The notes beneath the pieces are model-generated. The model was not told the origin of the DNA. It saw only the letters and a list, made by a program, of their open reading frames with translations, and made no database searches. The translations under genes and the position numbers were made by a program. Positions 25,725-34,563 of a stretch of DNA of 64,000 nucleotides are shown piece after piece (position 1 is the first letter of the stretch; every line of letters begins with the position of its first letter). Source of the stretch: GCA-2730975 sp937893275 (GTDB taxonomy: Bacteria; Verrucomicrobiota; Verrucomicrobiia; Opitutales; Seribacteraceae); NCBI GenBank assembly GCA_963968595.1, contig CAXAHJ010000009.1:5927-69926 (forward strand), given 5' to 3'.

Positions 25725-28196
25725 GTGAAATATTTCGTTTTATGTACATTATCGTTCCTTTCCCAAGTTTCTTGGGCTAAGCCACTTTCGCCCAAGGAGG
25801 CGTTGGCGGCCTTTCGGTTGGAGACGGATGACTTGAAGGTTTCCTTGGTGGCTGCGGAACCCGAGGTCGTCGATCCTGTGGCCCTTTGCTTCGACGACAA
25901 GGGACGATTGTACGTGGTCGAGAGCCGAGGCTACCCGCATCCCGTGAGGGGGGAATTGCCGAAGGCGAAGCTCGGAAGAATTGCACGACTGGAGGATGTG
26001 GATGGGGACGGGCGCTTCGAGAAGCGTACGGAATTCGTCCGCGGGCTGACTTTCCCGAATGGGATTCTCCCTTGGAAGAAGGGTTTCTTAGTGACCGATG
26101 CTCCGGACGTGCTCTACCTCGAGGACGTCGATGGTGACGGGATCGCAGACAAGCGGGAGGTAGTCCTGACCGGTTTTTTTACCAATAGCAGTAGCGAGCA
26201 GTTGCGGGTTGCTTCTCCCGTTCTTGGCCCGGATGGGTGGATCTATCTGACGAGCGGGCTGACCGGAGGGAAGGTGACCTCGCCCAAACATCCGGACCGC
26301 CCGCCGGTTGAGGCCCGCAAGAACGACTGGCGCTTTCATCCCGAAACCCTGATGGTGGAATCGCTCCCCAGCACGGGACAGGTGGGTCAAGCCTTTGACC
26401 GGGAAGGCAGACGTTTCGTTTGTGATAACCGGCATCCCCTCCGCTGGGCGGTCTTTGGTCCGGGTGCCTTGGATAAGAATCCCAATTTGTCAGGGGTATC
26501 TCCCATGATGGACTTGGCCGAAGCGGGCTTAGCGACTCCTCTTTTCCCCCTTGCTCCTGACACCACCGCCGCCAGCTACATCCCCAAGCTAATGCAAAAA
26601 CCGCATGCCGGAAGCTTTACCTCTTGTTGCGGATTATGCTTCTTTACCGGGGACGCCTTGCCCCGTCACCGCGGGAGTTTTTTCATTTGCGAACCTGCCC
26701 AGAACCTTGTCCATTGCCGCTCGGTCGTGGAGACAAAGGAGAAGTTGTCCTCCAAGGCTTCATCCGAGAGTCGGGAATTTCTCGCCTCGCCGGATCAATG
26801 GTTCCGGCCGGTTTTCGCGGCCAACGGTCCGGACGGTGCTCTTTATCTATGCGATATGTACCGCAAGTACGTCGACCATCCCAATTACCTGCCGCCCGAG
26901 GCTGCGGCTTCCCTCGATTTTAAGGCAGGGAAGAAAATGGGTCGCATCTGGAGGGTTTCCTCGAGAAGCGAGGCCAAACCCGCTCCCTGGCATCAATCGA
27001 AGGGAGTAGCGGTAGCTATCGACAAGGTTTTGAAAGGAGGGCGACTGACCGAGCATACGGCTTTGGCCGGTGAATCGGGTTCCAATCAATGGTTTCGGGC
27101 CGCCCTGTTCAGTTCCTTCCCAGGCAAGGCAAGGGAATTGGTTGAGGGATTTCCCGATAGCGCATCGCCCGCCCTGTTAGAGCAATCCGCCAAGATCCTG
27201 ACCAAGGAACAACCGGCTGAAAAAATGTCTTTCGTGATTCGCGAACTGTGGGACAAAAAGGAGGGGTGGGGGTTTGCTCAAAGGGTGGCTTTCCTTCTCG
27301 GGTTGCCGGAGAATCTGCGCAAGCCCTATCAGCAAGAGATTCAACCCAAGGCTCTGGCGGTTTCCCTCAATGGAAAATTACCTGTAGCCGATCGCTTGTC
27401 CGCCATCCGCCTGCTCGTACTGTCCGCTCGGTCAAAACTCCTCGTTGTGCTCCGTCCATCCGAGCCCGACGAGATCCGGGAAGCGGCTATTCGCTCGCTT
27501 GCCTCGACCAATGATCCCGCGCTTGGAAAAAAACTGCTGGCTTTGCATCCGACCCTTTCACCGACTGACGGGGCTGTGGTCATCGACTCCCTTCTCTCCC
27601 GCAAGCCGTTCCAACCACTCATTCTGGATGCCCTGGAATCATCCGCTCTCCCGCTCCATGCGGTGAGCCTGACCCAGCGCAAGCGCCTCACGGGAAACTC
27701 CGAACTGAAGGCTCGCGCAGCCAAGCTTTTCGAATCGGCTGAAAATTCCGACCGGATGAAGGTTTACCGCGAATTCAAAAAAGTCCTCGATCTGCCTGCG
27801 AATCCCTCCGCCGGGCAAGCGGTTTTCCAAAGGGCTTGCGCTTCCTGCCACAAGTTGGGTGATTCCGGGCACGCAGTCGGCCCCGATCTGTCGGGCCTGA
27901 GAAACCAGCCGGCCGACGCCTTGCTTTTGCATATCATCGTTCCCAACCGCGAGGTCTATCCAAGCTATGCTTTTTATCAGGCCGAGACCAAGGATGGCGA
28001 GACTTACGCCGGGATTCTCGAAGGGGAGAGCTTGGCCTCGGTGACCTTGGTCTTGCCCTTGGGCCAACGCAAGACCATCCCGCGATCAAACTTGAAGAGC
28101 TTGCGCGCAATGCCTCTCTCCTTGATGCCCGACGGGCTCGAGCAAACCATGTCACGCCAAGAACTGGCCAACCTGCTCGCTCTGATCCGAAAGTAA
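25725..28196 (+). CDS. PVC-type heme-binding membrane-bound dehydrogenase
   Basis: This 823-residue exported protein has a GTG start (25725) followed directly by a signal peptide ending SWAKPL. The N-terminal 400 residues form a propeller of the membrane-bound dehydrogenase type: EVVDPVALCFDDKGRLYVVE, IARLEDVDGDGRFEKRTEF, YLEDVDGDGIADKREVVL and GALYLCDMYRKYVDHP. A helical middle region resembles HEAT repeats. The C-terminal cytochrome domain has FQRACASCHKLGDSGHAVGP, then LLLHIIVPNREVYPSYAFY. These are the hallmark parts of the abundant PVC heme-binding proteins. Its role is probably oxidation of a sugar or alcohol in the periplasm; the real substrate is not known. It is convergent with the SGNH-DUF1080 gene (27 bp between stops). 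Confidence 0.92.
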   Translation: MKYFVLCTLSFLSQVSWAKPLSPKEALAAFRLETDDLKVSLVAAEPEVVDPVALCFDDKGRLYVVESRGYPHPVRGELPKAKLGRIARLEDVDGDGRFEKRTEFVRGLTFPNGILPWKKGFLVTDAPDVLYLEDVDGDGIADKREVVLTGFFTNSSSEQLRVASPVLGPDGWIYLTSGLTGGKVTSPKHPDRPPVEARKNDWRFHPETLMVESLPSTGQVGQAFDREGRRFVCDNRHPLRWAVFGPGALDKNPNLSGVSPMMDLAEAGLATPLFPLAPDTTAASYIPKLMQKPHAGSFTSCCGLCFFTGDALPRHRGSFFICEPAQNLVHCRSVVETKEKLSSKASSESREFLASPDQWFRPVFAANGPDGALYLCDMYRKYVDHPNYLPPEAAASLDFKAGKKMGRIWRVSSRSEAKPAPWHQSKGVAVAIDKVLKGGRLTEHTALAGESGSNQWFRAALFSSFPGKARELVEGFPDSASPALLEQSAKILTKEQPAEKMSFVIRELWDKKEGWGFAQRVAFLLGLPENLRKPYQQEIQPKALAVSLNGKLPVADRLSAIRLLVLSARSKLLVVLRPSEPDEIREAAIRSLASTNDPALGKKLLALHPTLSPTDGAVVIDSLLSRKPFQPLILDALESSALPLHAVSLTQRKRLTGNSELKARAAKLFESAENSDRMKVYREFKKVLDLPANPSAGQAVFQRACASCHKLGDSGHAVGPDLSGLRNQPADALLLHIIVPNREVYPSYAFYQAETKDGETYAGILEGESLASVTLVLPLGQRKTIPRSNLKSLRAMPLSLMPDGLEQTMSRQELANLLALIRK

Positions 28197-28223
28197 GGCA
28201 GAAGGCGGATATCGCCCGGTTTT

Positions 28224-29501
28224 CTACTTCGCAATCTTGATCCGAATCCGGCGGTATTCCATTTGCCCGCGATCACCCTCGAGACCGATCGGGCCGGTGG
28301 CAGGCACCTTGAATTCCGCATTCAGTACTTCGCCGTTGCAGGTGCAGTGAGCTACTCCACCTTTGACGACGGCCACGATTTCGTTCCATTCCTGTGGCTT
28401 GTAATTCTTGAGGTCCTTCCACGGCCCGGCCAGTATGTAGTCCCGGCATTGGAGCTGGGGCTTGCGGATAAAGACTCCGCTATCCGCGTTCGGGGTAGCC
28501 CGAAACTCCAGCTTGAGGGTGAAGTCCTTCGGGAATTCCTTGGTCGTCCAAAGTTGTTGGACGCGCCGGCCTTCGGGCGGGGTAGTGACCACGAGCCGTC
28601 CGTTGATTGCCCGGTAGCGCCCATCGTCGCTGGCTTTCTTTTCGTCGAATTTAGCGGTTTGCTTGAAGGTCTTCTTCGACCGGAAACCCCAACCGGTTAG
28701 GTCCTTCCCGTTGAAGAGGCTGACGAATCCGGATTCCATGGTGAAGTCTTCGGACTTGGTCTCGATGAAGCCATGAGTGGCCAAGAGTGGACGTAGGGCG
28801 GAGGCCCACTTTGCGTAGCCTAGTTTGTTCGGGTGGAGCAGGTCGGGAAACTCCGGTTTTTTCGCATCGCCTTTGGCATCGGCGAAGAGCAGCCAAGTGT
28901 CGAGGACGGTGATTTGGGGATCACCTTTGACGGTGGCGAAATAGAGCTGGTTGATCTTTTTGATCTGGTCGGCGGGGCGTCTCTTGCTCGCGGAACTGGG
29001 AAAGGTGTTGCAGAGAATGATCGGCATCTTTGCGTTGTGCTTCTTGAGTTCGGCTATGATGAGCTTCAAGTTGCCGGCGATGACTTCGGGGGATGCCTTT
29101 TCTTCCAGGTCGTTGGTCCCGATCAAGATGACCACTCCCTTGGGGTTGAGGGCAAGGACGTCTCCTTGCATGCGAATGAGTACGCCGCGCGTGGTGTCGC
29201 CGCTAATGCCTCGGTTGGCCACTTTGATTCCGGGGAAGCTGTTGCCCATGTTGTCGCCCCAGCCTTGCGTTATGGAGTCGCCTAGAAATACCAAAGCGCC
29301 TTGATCTTGTTCGACCTTTTGGGCCCATCCAGTCCGCTTGCGCTCCCATAGATTCTGGAACCAACCATATCGCCGTATGGGGCCTTCGCCGGGTAAACCT
29401 TCATCGGTGGCGGGGATGGCAAACTTGGACGCGGCGAACGCGAGATCGGATGAGATCAGGGTTGCCGCCAGCAAAAGAAGTGAAATGCGGGTAAGTTTCA
29501 T
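28224..29501 (-). CDS. Secreted SGNH/GDSL hydrolase fused to DUF1080
   Basis: This is a 425-residue two-domain protein. A signal peptide (about 1-23) precedes a GDSL/SGNH esterase with LVFLGDSITQGWGDNM (catalytic Ser76), block II GISGDTTRGVL, block III VILIGTNDLEE and block V PDLLHPNKLGYAKW with the Asp-x-x-His pair. The PAF-acetylhydrolase-like branch fits best. From about residue 255 comes a DUF1080 domain (FVSLFNGKDLTGWGF, then ADSGVFIRKPQLQCRDY and EWNEIVAVVKGGVAHC). The fusion suggests that deacylation and recognition or cleavage of one glycan are combined. It ends 27 bp from the convergent dehydrogenase gene. The second SGNH fusion in the window is at 34564-36525. Confidence 0.93.
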   Translation of the reverse strand: MKLTRISLLLLAATLISSDLAFAASKFAIPATDEGLPGEGPIRRYGWFQNLWERKRTGWAQKVEQDQGALVFLGDSITQGWGDNMGNSFPGIKVANRGISGDTTRGVLIRMQGDVLALNPKGVVILIGTNDLEEKASPEVIAGNLKLIIAELKKHNAKMPIILCNTFPSSASKRRPADQIKKINQLYFATVKGDPQITVLDTWLLFADAKGDAKKPEFPDLLHPNKLGYAKWASALRPLLATHGFIETKSEDFTMESGFVSLFNGKDLTGWGFRSKKTFKQTAKFDEKKASDDGRYRAINGRLVVTTPPEGRRVQQLWTTKEFPKDFTLKLEFRATPNADSGVFIRKPQLQCRDYILAGPWKDLKNYKPQEWNEIVAVVKGGVAHCTCNGEVLNAEFKVPATGPIGLEGDRGQMEYRRIRIKIAK

Positions 29502-29671
29502 AGTTATCGGTTTCGGTGTTATTCGAGCCTAGGGTTTCGGCTTATATGGTTCGTTGCGTTTTTGTGAAGGGTTTTTGATTTCTTACGGATTCTTCATCGG
29601 TACATCGTAAGTTTCAAGAAATGTTTTCCACATTTCCTTGGAGTATTTTCCGGGAGTCGGAGATCGGAGGC

Positions 29672-29698
29672 TCCGATTTGCCTCAATTGCAAATCGGA
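29672..29698. terminator. Perfect 10-bp hairpin downstream of the lipoprotein gene
   Basis: TCCGATTTGC at 29672-29681 and GCAAATCGGA at 29689-29698 are reverse complements around a 7-base loop. The hairpin starts two bases after the lipoprotein stop codon (29700-29702, minus strand). A T-run after the stem is missing, so it may be an imperfect terminator or an mRNA-end stabiliser rather than a standard rho-independent terminator. The next bases also contain ATCGGAGGCTCCGAT, a second small palindrome. Confidence 0.4.
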
Positions 29699-29699
29699 C

Positions 29700-30056
29700 T
29701 CACGAGGAGTCTTTTTTCATGTCGATCAAATATTTCACGACGTTTTCGACATCTAGTTCGGCATCGAACTTGAAGGTGATCATCTTTGCATCATCCGCTC
29801 CAAGCGTAATAATTTGGCTGGCTCGCCCGATTTCCTGTGAAGCTTGGTTTAACGCTTTGGCTATGAGTTCTCCTTCGATTGCTTCCTCGGATATGAGATA
29901 GACCGAAACATCCTTGTCGAGAACCTTGGACACGGTCATGGAAAGTTTCTTGGCGGTAAGTTCAGGGCTTAAGGCGACCGGCTTTTCCTTTTCTCCGCAT
30001 GAAGCAATGCCCAAGACTAACAAGACTAGAACTGAATATTTCTTTAAAATTTCCAT
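29700..30056 (-). CDS. Small lipoprotein of unknown function
   Basis: This 118-residue protein has a clear lipoprotein signal (VLVLLVLGIASC, lipid Cys20) followed by GEKEKPVALSPELTAKKL. The mature domain of about 95 residues has alternating short strands and helices (VSKVLDKDVSVYLISEEAIEG, then ASQIITLGADDAKMITFKF), like a small ferredoxin-like fold. I do not recognise a family. It stands alone between the SGNH-DUF1080 gene and the acyltransferase operon; a 175-bp gap upstream should hold its promoter. No metal or catalytic motif is apparent. Confidence 0.72.
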   Translation of the reverse strand: MEILKKYSVLVLLVLGIASCGEKEKPVALSPELTAKKLSMTVSKVLDKDVSVYLISEEAIEGELIAKALNQASQEIGRASQIITLGADDAKMITFKFDAELDVENVVKYLIDMKKDSS

Positions 30057-30231
30057 TTTAAGGGATTGTTGAACAATTCGAAGGGAATACAGTTGTACAT
30101 GTTGGCTGAAACTTCAACCATGATTTGCCAGCCCAAGAGGTCAAGCCAACATCTGTCGCTGTTCTTGCCTTAGGACACTGATGGGACTCAGTTTTGCCAG
30201 CTGCTTGTCTTGGGGCTTTCCCGTAAGTGGA

Positions 30232-31851
30232 TTAGTTTGCTTCATGTGTTCTGTATCGTTTTCCGTTCAGCATCGTTCCGATCCAAGTGTAGCGGATAAA
30301 GTAACGGTAGGACAGAAGAAGAATGGTGGTCGTCAAAAAACACACGAAAATGAATTTAAGGATGCTGGGGAATTCCCAATAAGAGACTAATGCTTGCAGG
30401 ATTTTGACGAGGGGAAGATGAGCGATGTAAAGCCAGTAGGCAGAATCTGAGACAAAGCGGATCTTTGGGTTCTCGCCCGAAAAGAATTTGCGGAAGACAC
30501 CCATCAACCCAAAGATCATCAGCCAGACGAAGATAGCCGAACAAAGGGTGATCAGTTCGTAGCGCCACTCGACGTCTTTCCTTTCCATTAGGCTAAGCGC
30601 GATCACGAAGACAACCAGGGAGACCAAGACGTGCATAGGCCATAAACGACCGATCTTTTGATGAAAGCGTTTGTTACCGAAGCAAATGGCGCCGTAACCA
30701 AAGAAGAGGCCGTAGTAGCCGAGTGCTATGAGATGGGGCGTAATATTAACCGAGGTCGAGGGGCCGAATTCATCCTCCATGAAATATTGGGCCCAGAAGG
30801 TAACGGGAAGAAGCCAAAGCAATCGGAAGGGTGACTCCGCGAGCCATTTGGCTAGACCGGGCAGTCGGACGAAGCTCAATAGTTTTGCCAAAAGGACAAA
30901 GGCTAAAGTCAGATAGACCAAATAGTAGAGAAACCATAGATGAAAGGTACCTAATTGACCGTTAATGAAGTAGTTCCTGGTGAACCAATTTCCTTCGTCA
31001 AACTCCATTCCTTCCATGCTTGAAAGGTTGGGGATTTCGTCGGTGACCAGAAGTTTCATCACATCTTTTCTTCCCTTCTTTACATCGTCCCATGATATTG
31101 AAATTTGCAGAAGATTTCGGGCCACCATTTGGGTTGTCTCTCGACTGTCTATCAGCAAGTCAACGGGACGATTGCTGTCATGGTTTCTCAGCTCCGGTTC
31201 GGCGCCATTTTCAAGTAAAACCCGCACGCTTTCTGTCCGCCCGAAAAAGGTCGCAAAATGCAAGGGGGTATTCCCTATGTTGCCAAGTAAGTTTACCTCT
31301 GCCCCCTTGTCGGCAAGTAACTTGACTGTTTCGGATTGCCCCATAGTCGCCGCCCATTGAAGTGGTGTTAAGGAATTGTCGTAGGTCCCGTCTATGTCTG
31401 CACCCTCGCTTAGGAACTTTCCGATCGCCTCTAAATCTCCATGCCCAGCCGCTTGGCCTAGGTTGCTGAATTCCTTTTTTTCCGCCTTCTCTGCTTTATT
31501 TATCCAGTCGTCGAAGGTTCCAGTATTTTTTTGTATCGGAAAAAGAAAGAGTCCGAATATGAAAAAGGGAAGAACGATGCGTTTGCCACGATGTATAAGC
31601 AATCCGCCCGACCCTCGTCCTTGCCACATCATCATTGTGAAGAAACCGCTTACGAAGAAAAACAAGGGCATGCGAAAGCCATGAATGAACATCATTGGTA
31701 TCCCATACAACTCGGTCTGGTGTATGTCGTGTATGTTCCATATTGGCCAACCGGTAAAAGAGGCCAAGCCGTGTAAAACGATGCCAAGCAACATGGCGAA
31801 AGCCCGTAAGGCGTCGAGGTCGTGGAACCTTGTTTTGTCCAAATCAGGCAT
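30232..31851 (-). CDS. Acyltransferase-3 family membrane protein with inserted ankyrin repeats
   Basis: I take the ATG at 31851, which overlaps the upstream stop by 8 bp; an in-frame ATG at 31878 is less likely. The 539 residues open with DLDALRAFAMLLGIVLHGLA, the first membrane helix of the acyltransferase-3 family with its conserved His27. Helices follow at about 50-76 and 91-108. Instead of the next loop, residues about 128-235 form a soluble block with ankyrin repeats: LGQAAGHGDLEAIGKFLSEGA, LTPLQWAATMGQSETVKLL and NTPLHFATFFGRTESVRVLL. After a further linker, helices resume at about 302 (FHLWFLYYLVYLTLAFVLL), with about seven more to the end. The family moves acyl groups (often O-acetyl or succinyl) across the membrane onto glycans. 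The insertion is expected to face one side of the membrane and bind a partner. Confidence 0.88.
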   Translation of the reverse strand: MPDLDKTRFHDLDALRAFAMLLGIVLHGLASFTGWPIWNIHDIHQTELYGIPMMFIHGFRMPLFFFVSGFFTMMMWQGRGSGGLLIHRGKRIVLPFFIFGLFLFPIQKNTGTFDDWINKAEKAEKKEFSNLGQAAGHGDLEAIGKFLSEGADIDGTYDNSLTPLQWAATMGQSETVKLLADKGAEVNLLGNIGNTPLHFATFFGRTESVRVLLENGAEPELRNHDSNRPVDLLIDSRETTQMVARNLLQISISWDDVKKGRKDVMKLLVTDEIPNLSSMEGMEFDEGNWFTRNYFINGQLGTFHLWFLYYLVYLTLAFVLLAKLLSFVRLPGLAKWLAESPFRLLWLLPVTFWAQYFMEDEFGPSTSVNITPHLIALGYYGLFFGYGAICFGNKRFHQKIGRLWPMHVLVSLVVFVIALSLMERKDVEWRYELITLCSAIFVWLMIFGLMGVFRKFFSGENPKIRFVSDSAYWLYIAHLPLVKILQALVSYWEFPSILKFIFVCFLTTTILLLSYRYFIRYTWIGTMLNGKRYRTHEAN

Positions 31852-32312
31852 CCATCGTTGCAGCCCAATACTTTCCATGGATGTCCAAGGCGTTCACGGA
31901 ATCTAAGCTGCATCCGGCAAGTCCGGTCGGGTCCAGATATACGGACTTACGGTCGCCTTGATTGATCTTTTCCGAAGAAAATTGGATGCGAAGTTCTTTC
32001 TCCCTTTTTTCGCTAGTATTTTGAGTGACCTCACCTTCCGCTGGGTAGGGAAGGGGAAATGATTTTTTGCCTTCACTATCAATCACTTGGATAACCGCAA
32101 GTCGTGCTTTGGTGTTTCCTTTATTTTCGATTAACAAGCTCGAGGCACTGCTCTCGTTTCCTGATTTTTAACTCGAGAGGATCGGTCGAGGAATTCAGTC
32201 TTATCGGTCCCAGGATCGGATTGAGGATTTTTTCAAAAGCGTTCTCTATTAAGATCAAAAATCCGGCAATGAGCAGACTGGCTACGATTGCGATAATGGT
32301 GATAGGATCCAT
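31844..32312 (-). pseudogene. Single-span membrane protein split by a one-base frameshift
   Basis: A frame from the ATG at 32312 encodes an N-terminal membrane segment (MDPITIIAIVASLLIAGFLIL) and continues to a stop at 32121 with an unlikely tail. A second frame, ending at 31844, has no good ATG but reads as a compact beta domain (SSLLIENKGNTKARLAVIQV, FPLPYPAEGEVTQNTSE). The two join smoothly if one base is removed from the A5 run on the minus strand (32165-32169), giving PLELKSGNESSASSLLIENK. It is therefore one gene of about 155 codons with a frameshift, either a real mutation or a sequencing error in a homopolymer. Its stop overlaps the acyltransferase start and its start lies 2 bp after the gene at 32315, so it belongs to the same operon. 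The function is unknown. Confidence 0.72.
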
Positions 32313-32314
32313 TC

Positions 32315-32845
32315 TTATCTTAGAGTCTTATTCCCGGGAGCTTTTGTAACGGTCTTCACCTTGACTAAGGTGTAGACGATGGGTTCGGGACCGAGGCCCT
32401 CGACGCTGACCACCACGGTATTTTCGTCCTTCATGGTATAACGTACCTGCATGACTCCTTCCACTCCCTCTCTCGTAGCGAACCCCAGGCCAAGGATGGC
32501 CTCGCCGTCCTTGACTTCCCATTTCCCGAGAACGCTGGTGCCTTTGCTGTCCGTCCCCGCGTGGAACACGGTTCCGTCCTTGGCGTTACGTCCCATGATG
32601 GCCACGCTGTTTGTGCCGAAGGCCGTGCCGGTGACCAAGATGGCGTGATCCTTCACTTTCCAAGCGTAGGTGACCTTCCTATTCTGGCCCTTGGTCTTGG
32701 GATCAACCCAGGTGCCGATGATTCCATCCCATTTCGATTCCTTTAGTACGTCGCCAAGGGTTTCGGCATAGCTCGTTACTCCGCCGAGCATGAACAAGAT
32801 GGCCGCCAAGGCCGCGAACTTTGTCTTACAGTATGAAACTTTCAT
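32315..32845 (-). CDS. Small exported beta-rich protein of unknown function
   Basis: The 176 residues start with a signal peptide (KFAALAAILFMLGGVTSYAE). The mature domain resembles a lipocalin-like or SnoaL-independent small barrel found in many PVC genomes: WDGIIGTWVDPKTKGQNRKV, ILVTGTAFGTNSVAIMG, then GTSVLGKWEVKDGEAILG and MQVRYTMKDENTVVVSVEG. I do not assign an enzyme function. It is the first gene of the group 32845-30232, followed 2 bp later by the frameshifted membrane protein and then by the acyltransferase. The first gene of such a group may provide a periplasmic binding partner, but there is no direct evidence. Confidence 0.75.
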   Translation of the reverse strand: MKVSYCKTKFAALAAILFMLGGVTSYAETLGDVLKESKWDGIIGTWVDPKTKGQNRKVTYAWKVKDHAILVTGTAFGTNSVAIMGRNAKDGTVFHAGTDSKGTSVLGKWEVKDGEAILGLGFATREGVEGVMQVRYTMKDENTVVVSVEGLGPEPIVYTLVKVKTVTKAPGNKTLR

Positions 32846-32966
32846 GGGTCTCTCTTTTGATTTAGGGTTGTGGATGGTTTCGTCGAAAAGGGGTTACGAA
32901 GCAAAGGATGGGGAACGAGTTGAGGTAAGGCTAGCAAATGTCATTAGGCTTGAGAGAAGAATTCGT

Positions 32967-34418
32967 TCACAACCGCTTGGGGTTGAAAGGGGTGGTCGGT
33001 GTCTTGCCGCTGGCTTTTTTTACCAGCAACTTGCGGAGGCTTTTCATGACCGCCTTGCTTTGCTTGTCCGGCTTAATGGCGAGGTTGTCGAATTCCATCG
33101 GATCGGCGTGGTGGTCGTACAGTTCGACACCGTGCTTGCCTTCTCCCCAGTCCGAGTAGCGCCAGCGCTCGGTGCGTATGCTGCGTCCCATGACGGGCTC
33201 GGCGAGGCGGTCGTCCGCCGGGCGCAGGACTTGGGTGATGGCGTATCCGTCCCATGGGGCGATGGGGTTTTGCAATAAGGGTTGAAGCGATCGTCCCTCA
33301 ACGGCCTTGGGAGTGGACAGGCCGGCCAAGTCGGTCAGGGTGGGGTAGATGTCGACGAATTCCACGATGCGTCGACAGGACTGTCCATTGCCCGCTGCGC
33401 CGGGTGCCTTGATGATTAGCGGGGTTCGGGCGCCCTGCTCGAAGAGGGTGCGTTTTTGCCAGATTCCGTTGTGCTCTCCGAGGTGATAGCCGTGGTCGCT
33501 CCAAAAGACCACGATGGTGTTGTCCGCGAGATCGAGGCGCTCGAGGGCATCCATCATGCGGCCGACTTGGGCGTCGACGAAGGAGACGCAGGCATAGTAG
33601 GCCTGCATCGCCTTGCGGCAGGTCAATTCGTCTAGGTTGTAATGGGGCACGGGGCAATTGTGGGCGAAGGCGGCGGTGGGTATGTCCTTGCGATCGTCTT
33701 TCGGGGCATACGGCAGGCGCATGTCCTCCAAGGGATACATATCGAAATACTTCTTGGGGGCGACGTAAGGCGTGTGCGGACGGAAGAACCCGGCAGCGAT
33801 GAAGAAGGGTTCCTTCTTCTTTTGTTCCATTAGCTTGATCGCTTCGGTGGCGATCATTCCGTCGGTCTGTTCCTCGTCTTTGCCATCGGCTGCCAGCCAG
33901 CTCAAGGCGGCGCTGATCTTGCGGTGGGGTTCGGCGTTGAAGATGAGAGCCTCGTCGGTCTTGTCGCGCCCCTTTGGGTTGACCGTCTTTTGCCAGGAAG
34001 GCGGGTCGTCGAAGCCGTCGGTCCCTATGCTGGCGGGTACGTTGTAGTGGTAGATTTTCCCCACCCGTCCGGCCCACCAGCCGCCTTTCATGAAATGTTG
34101 GGAAAGGGTAACCGCGTTCGGCACTTCGTCGCGAAAGTGGCGGTCCAAGTCGTAGACCTTGATGGTGTCCGGGCGTAGGCCCGTCATGACCGATGCCCGT
34201 GTCGGGTTGCAGAGCGGCAATTGGTTGTAGGCCCGCAAGAAACAGACCCCTTGGCCAGCCAGTTTGTCAATGTTCGGGGTTTGGGCGAGGCGGTCGCCGT
34301 AACAGCCCAGCGAACTGGCCAGGTCGTCCACCGAAATGAACAATACGTTGGGCTTAGCGGCGGCTACGAGCGAGCCGACAAGGGTAAGGGCGATGATGGA
34401 CAGGGTGATTTTCTTCAT
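32967..34418 (-). CDS. Secreted sulfatase, iduronate-2-sulfatase-like
   Basis: The ATG at 34418 gives 483 residues with a signal peptide (MKKITLSIIALTLVGSLVAA). Metal ligands are in LFISVDDLASSLGCYGD; the formylglycine motif is LCNPTRASVMTGLRPDT with Cys70. Characteristic of the iduronate-sulfatase branch are the Asn after Cys (CNPTR), GFFRPHTPYVAPKKYFD, FWSDHGYHLGEH and the C-terminal VELYDHHADPMEFDN. The name is by similarity; bacterial relatives act on other glycan sulfates too. An upstream in-frame ATG at 34442 is not preferred because it breaks the signal sequence. It is divergent from the beta-helix/SGNH gene, with 145 bp between the starts, which suggests joint regulation. Confidence 0.93.
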   Translation of the reverse strand: MKKITLSIIALTLVGSLVAAAKPNVLFISVDDLASSLGCYGDRLAQTPNIDKLAGQGVCFLRAYNQLPLCNPTRASVMTGLRPDTIKVYDLDRHFRDEVPNAVTLSQHFMKGGWWAGRVGKIYHYNVPASIGTDGFDDPPSWQKTVNPKGRDKTDEALIFNAEPHRKISAALSWLAADGKDEEQTDGMIATEAIKLMEQKKKEPFFIAAGFFRPHTPYVAPKKYFDMYPLEDMRLPYAPKDDRKDIPTAAFAHNCPVPHYNLDELTCRKAMQAYYACVSFVDAQVGRMMDALERLDLADNTIVVFWSDHGYHLGEHNGIWQKRTLFEQGARTPLIIKAPGAAGNGQSCRRIVEFVDIYPTLTDLAGLSTPKAVEGRSLQPLLQNPIAPWDGYAITQVLRPADDRLAEPVMGRSIRTERWRYSDWGEGKHGVELYDHHADPMEFDNLAIKPDKQSKAVMKSLRKLLVKKASGKTPTTPFNPKRL

Positions 34419-34563
34419 GACGAATTGGCTTTTTAGGGACACTTGACTCTCCGGAAAGAAGCCTGGGATTCAAGGCTTAAAGTTTTCATTACTTCCAAAC
34501 GAATGTGAAGTAATTGCTCGAATGATCTTGAGATGTTCTTGGGAATTATGTTTTCGAAGTTGC

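Noticed and set aside
33298..34077. Minus-strand open frame of 259 codons within the iduronate-sulfatase-like gene
   Set aside because: Arg/Pro/His-rich composition and full overlap with the sulfatase frame show that it is a shadow.
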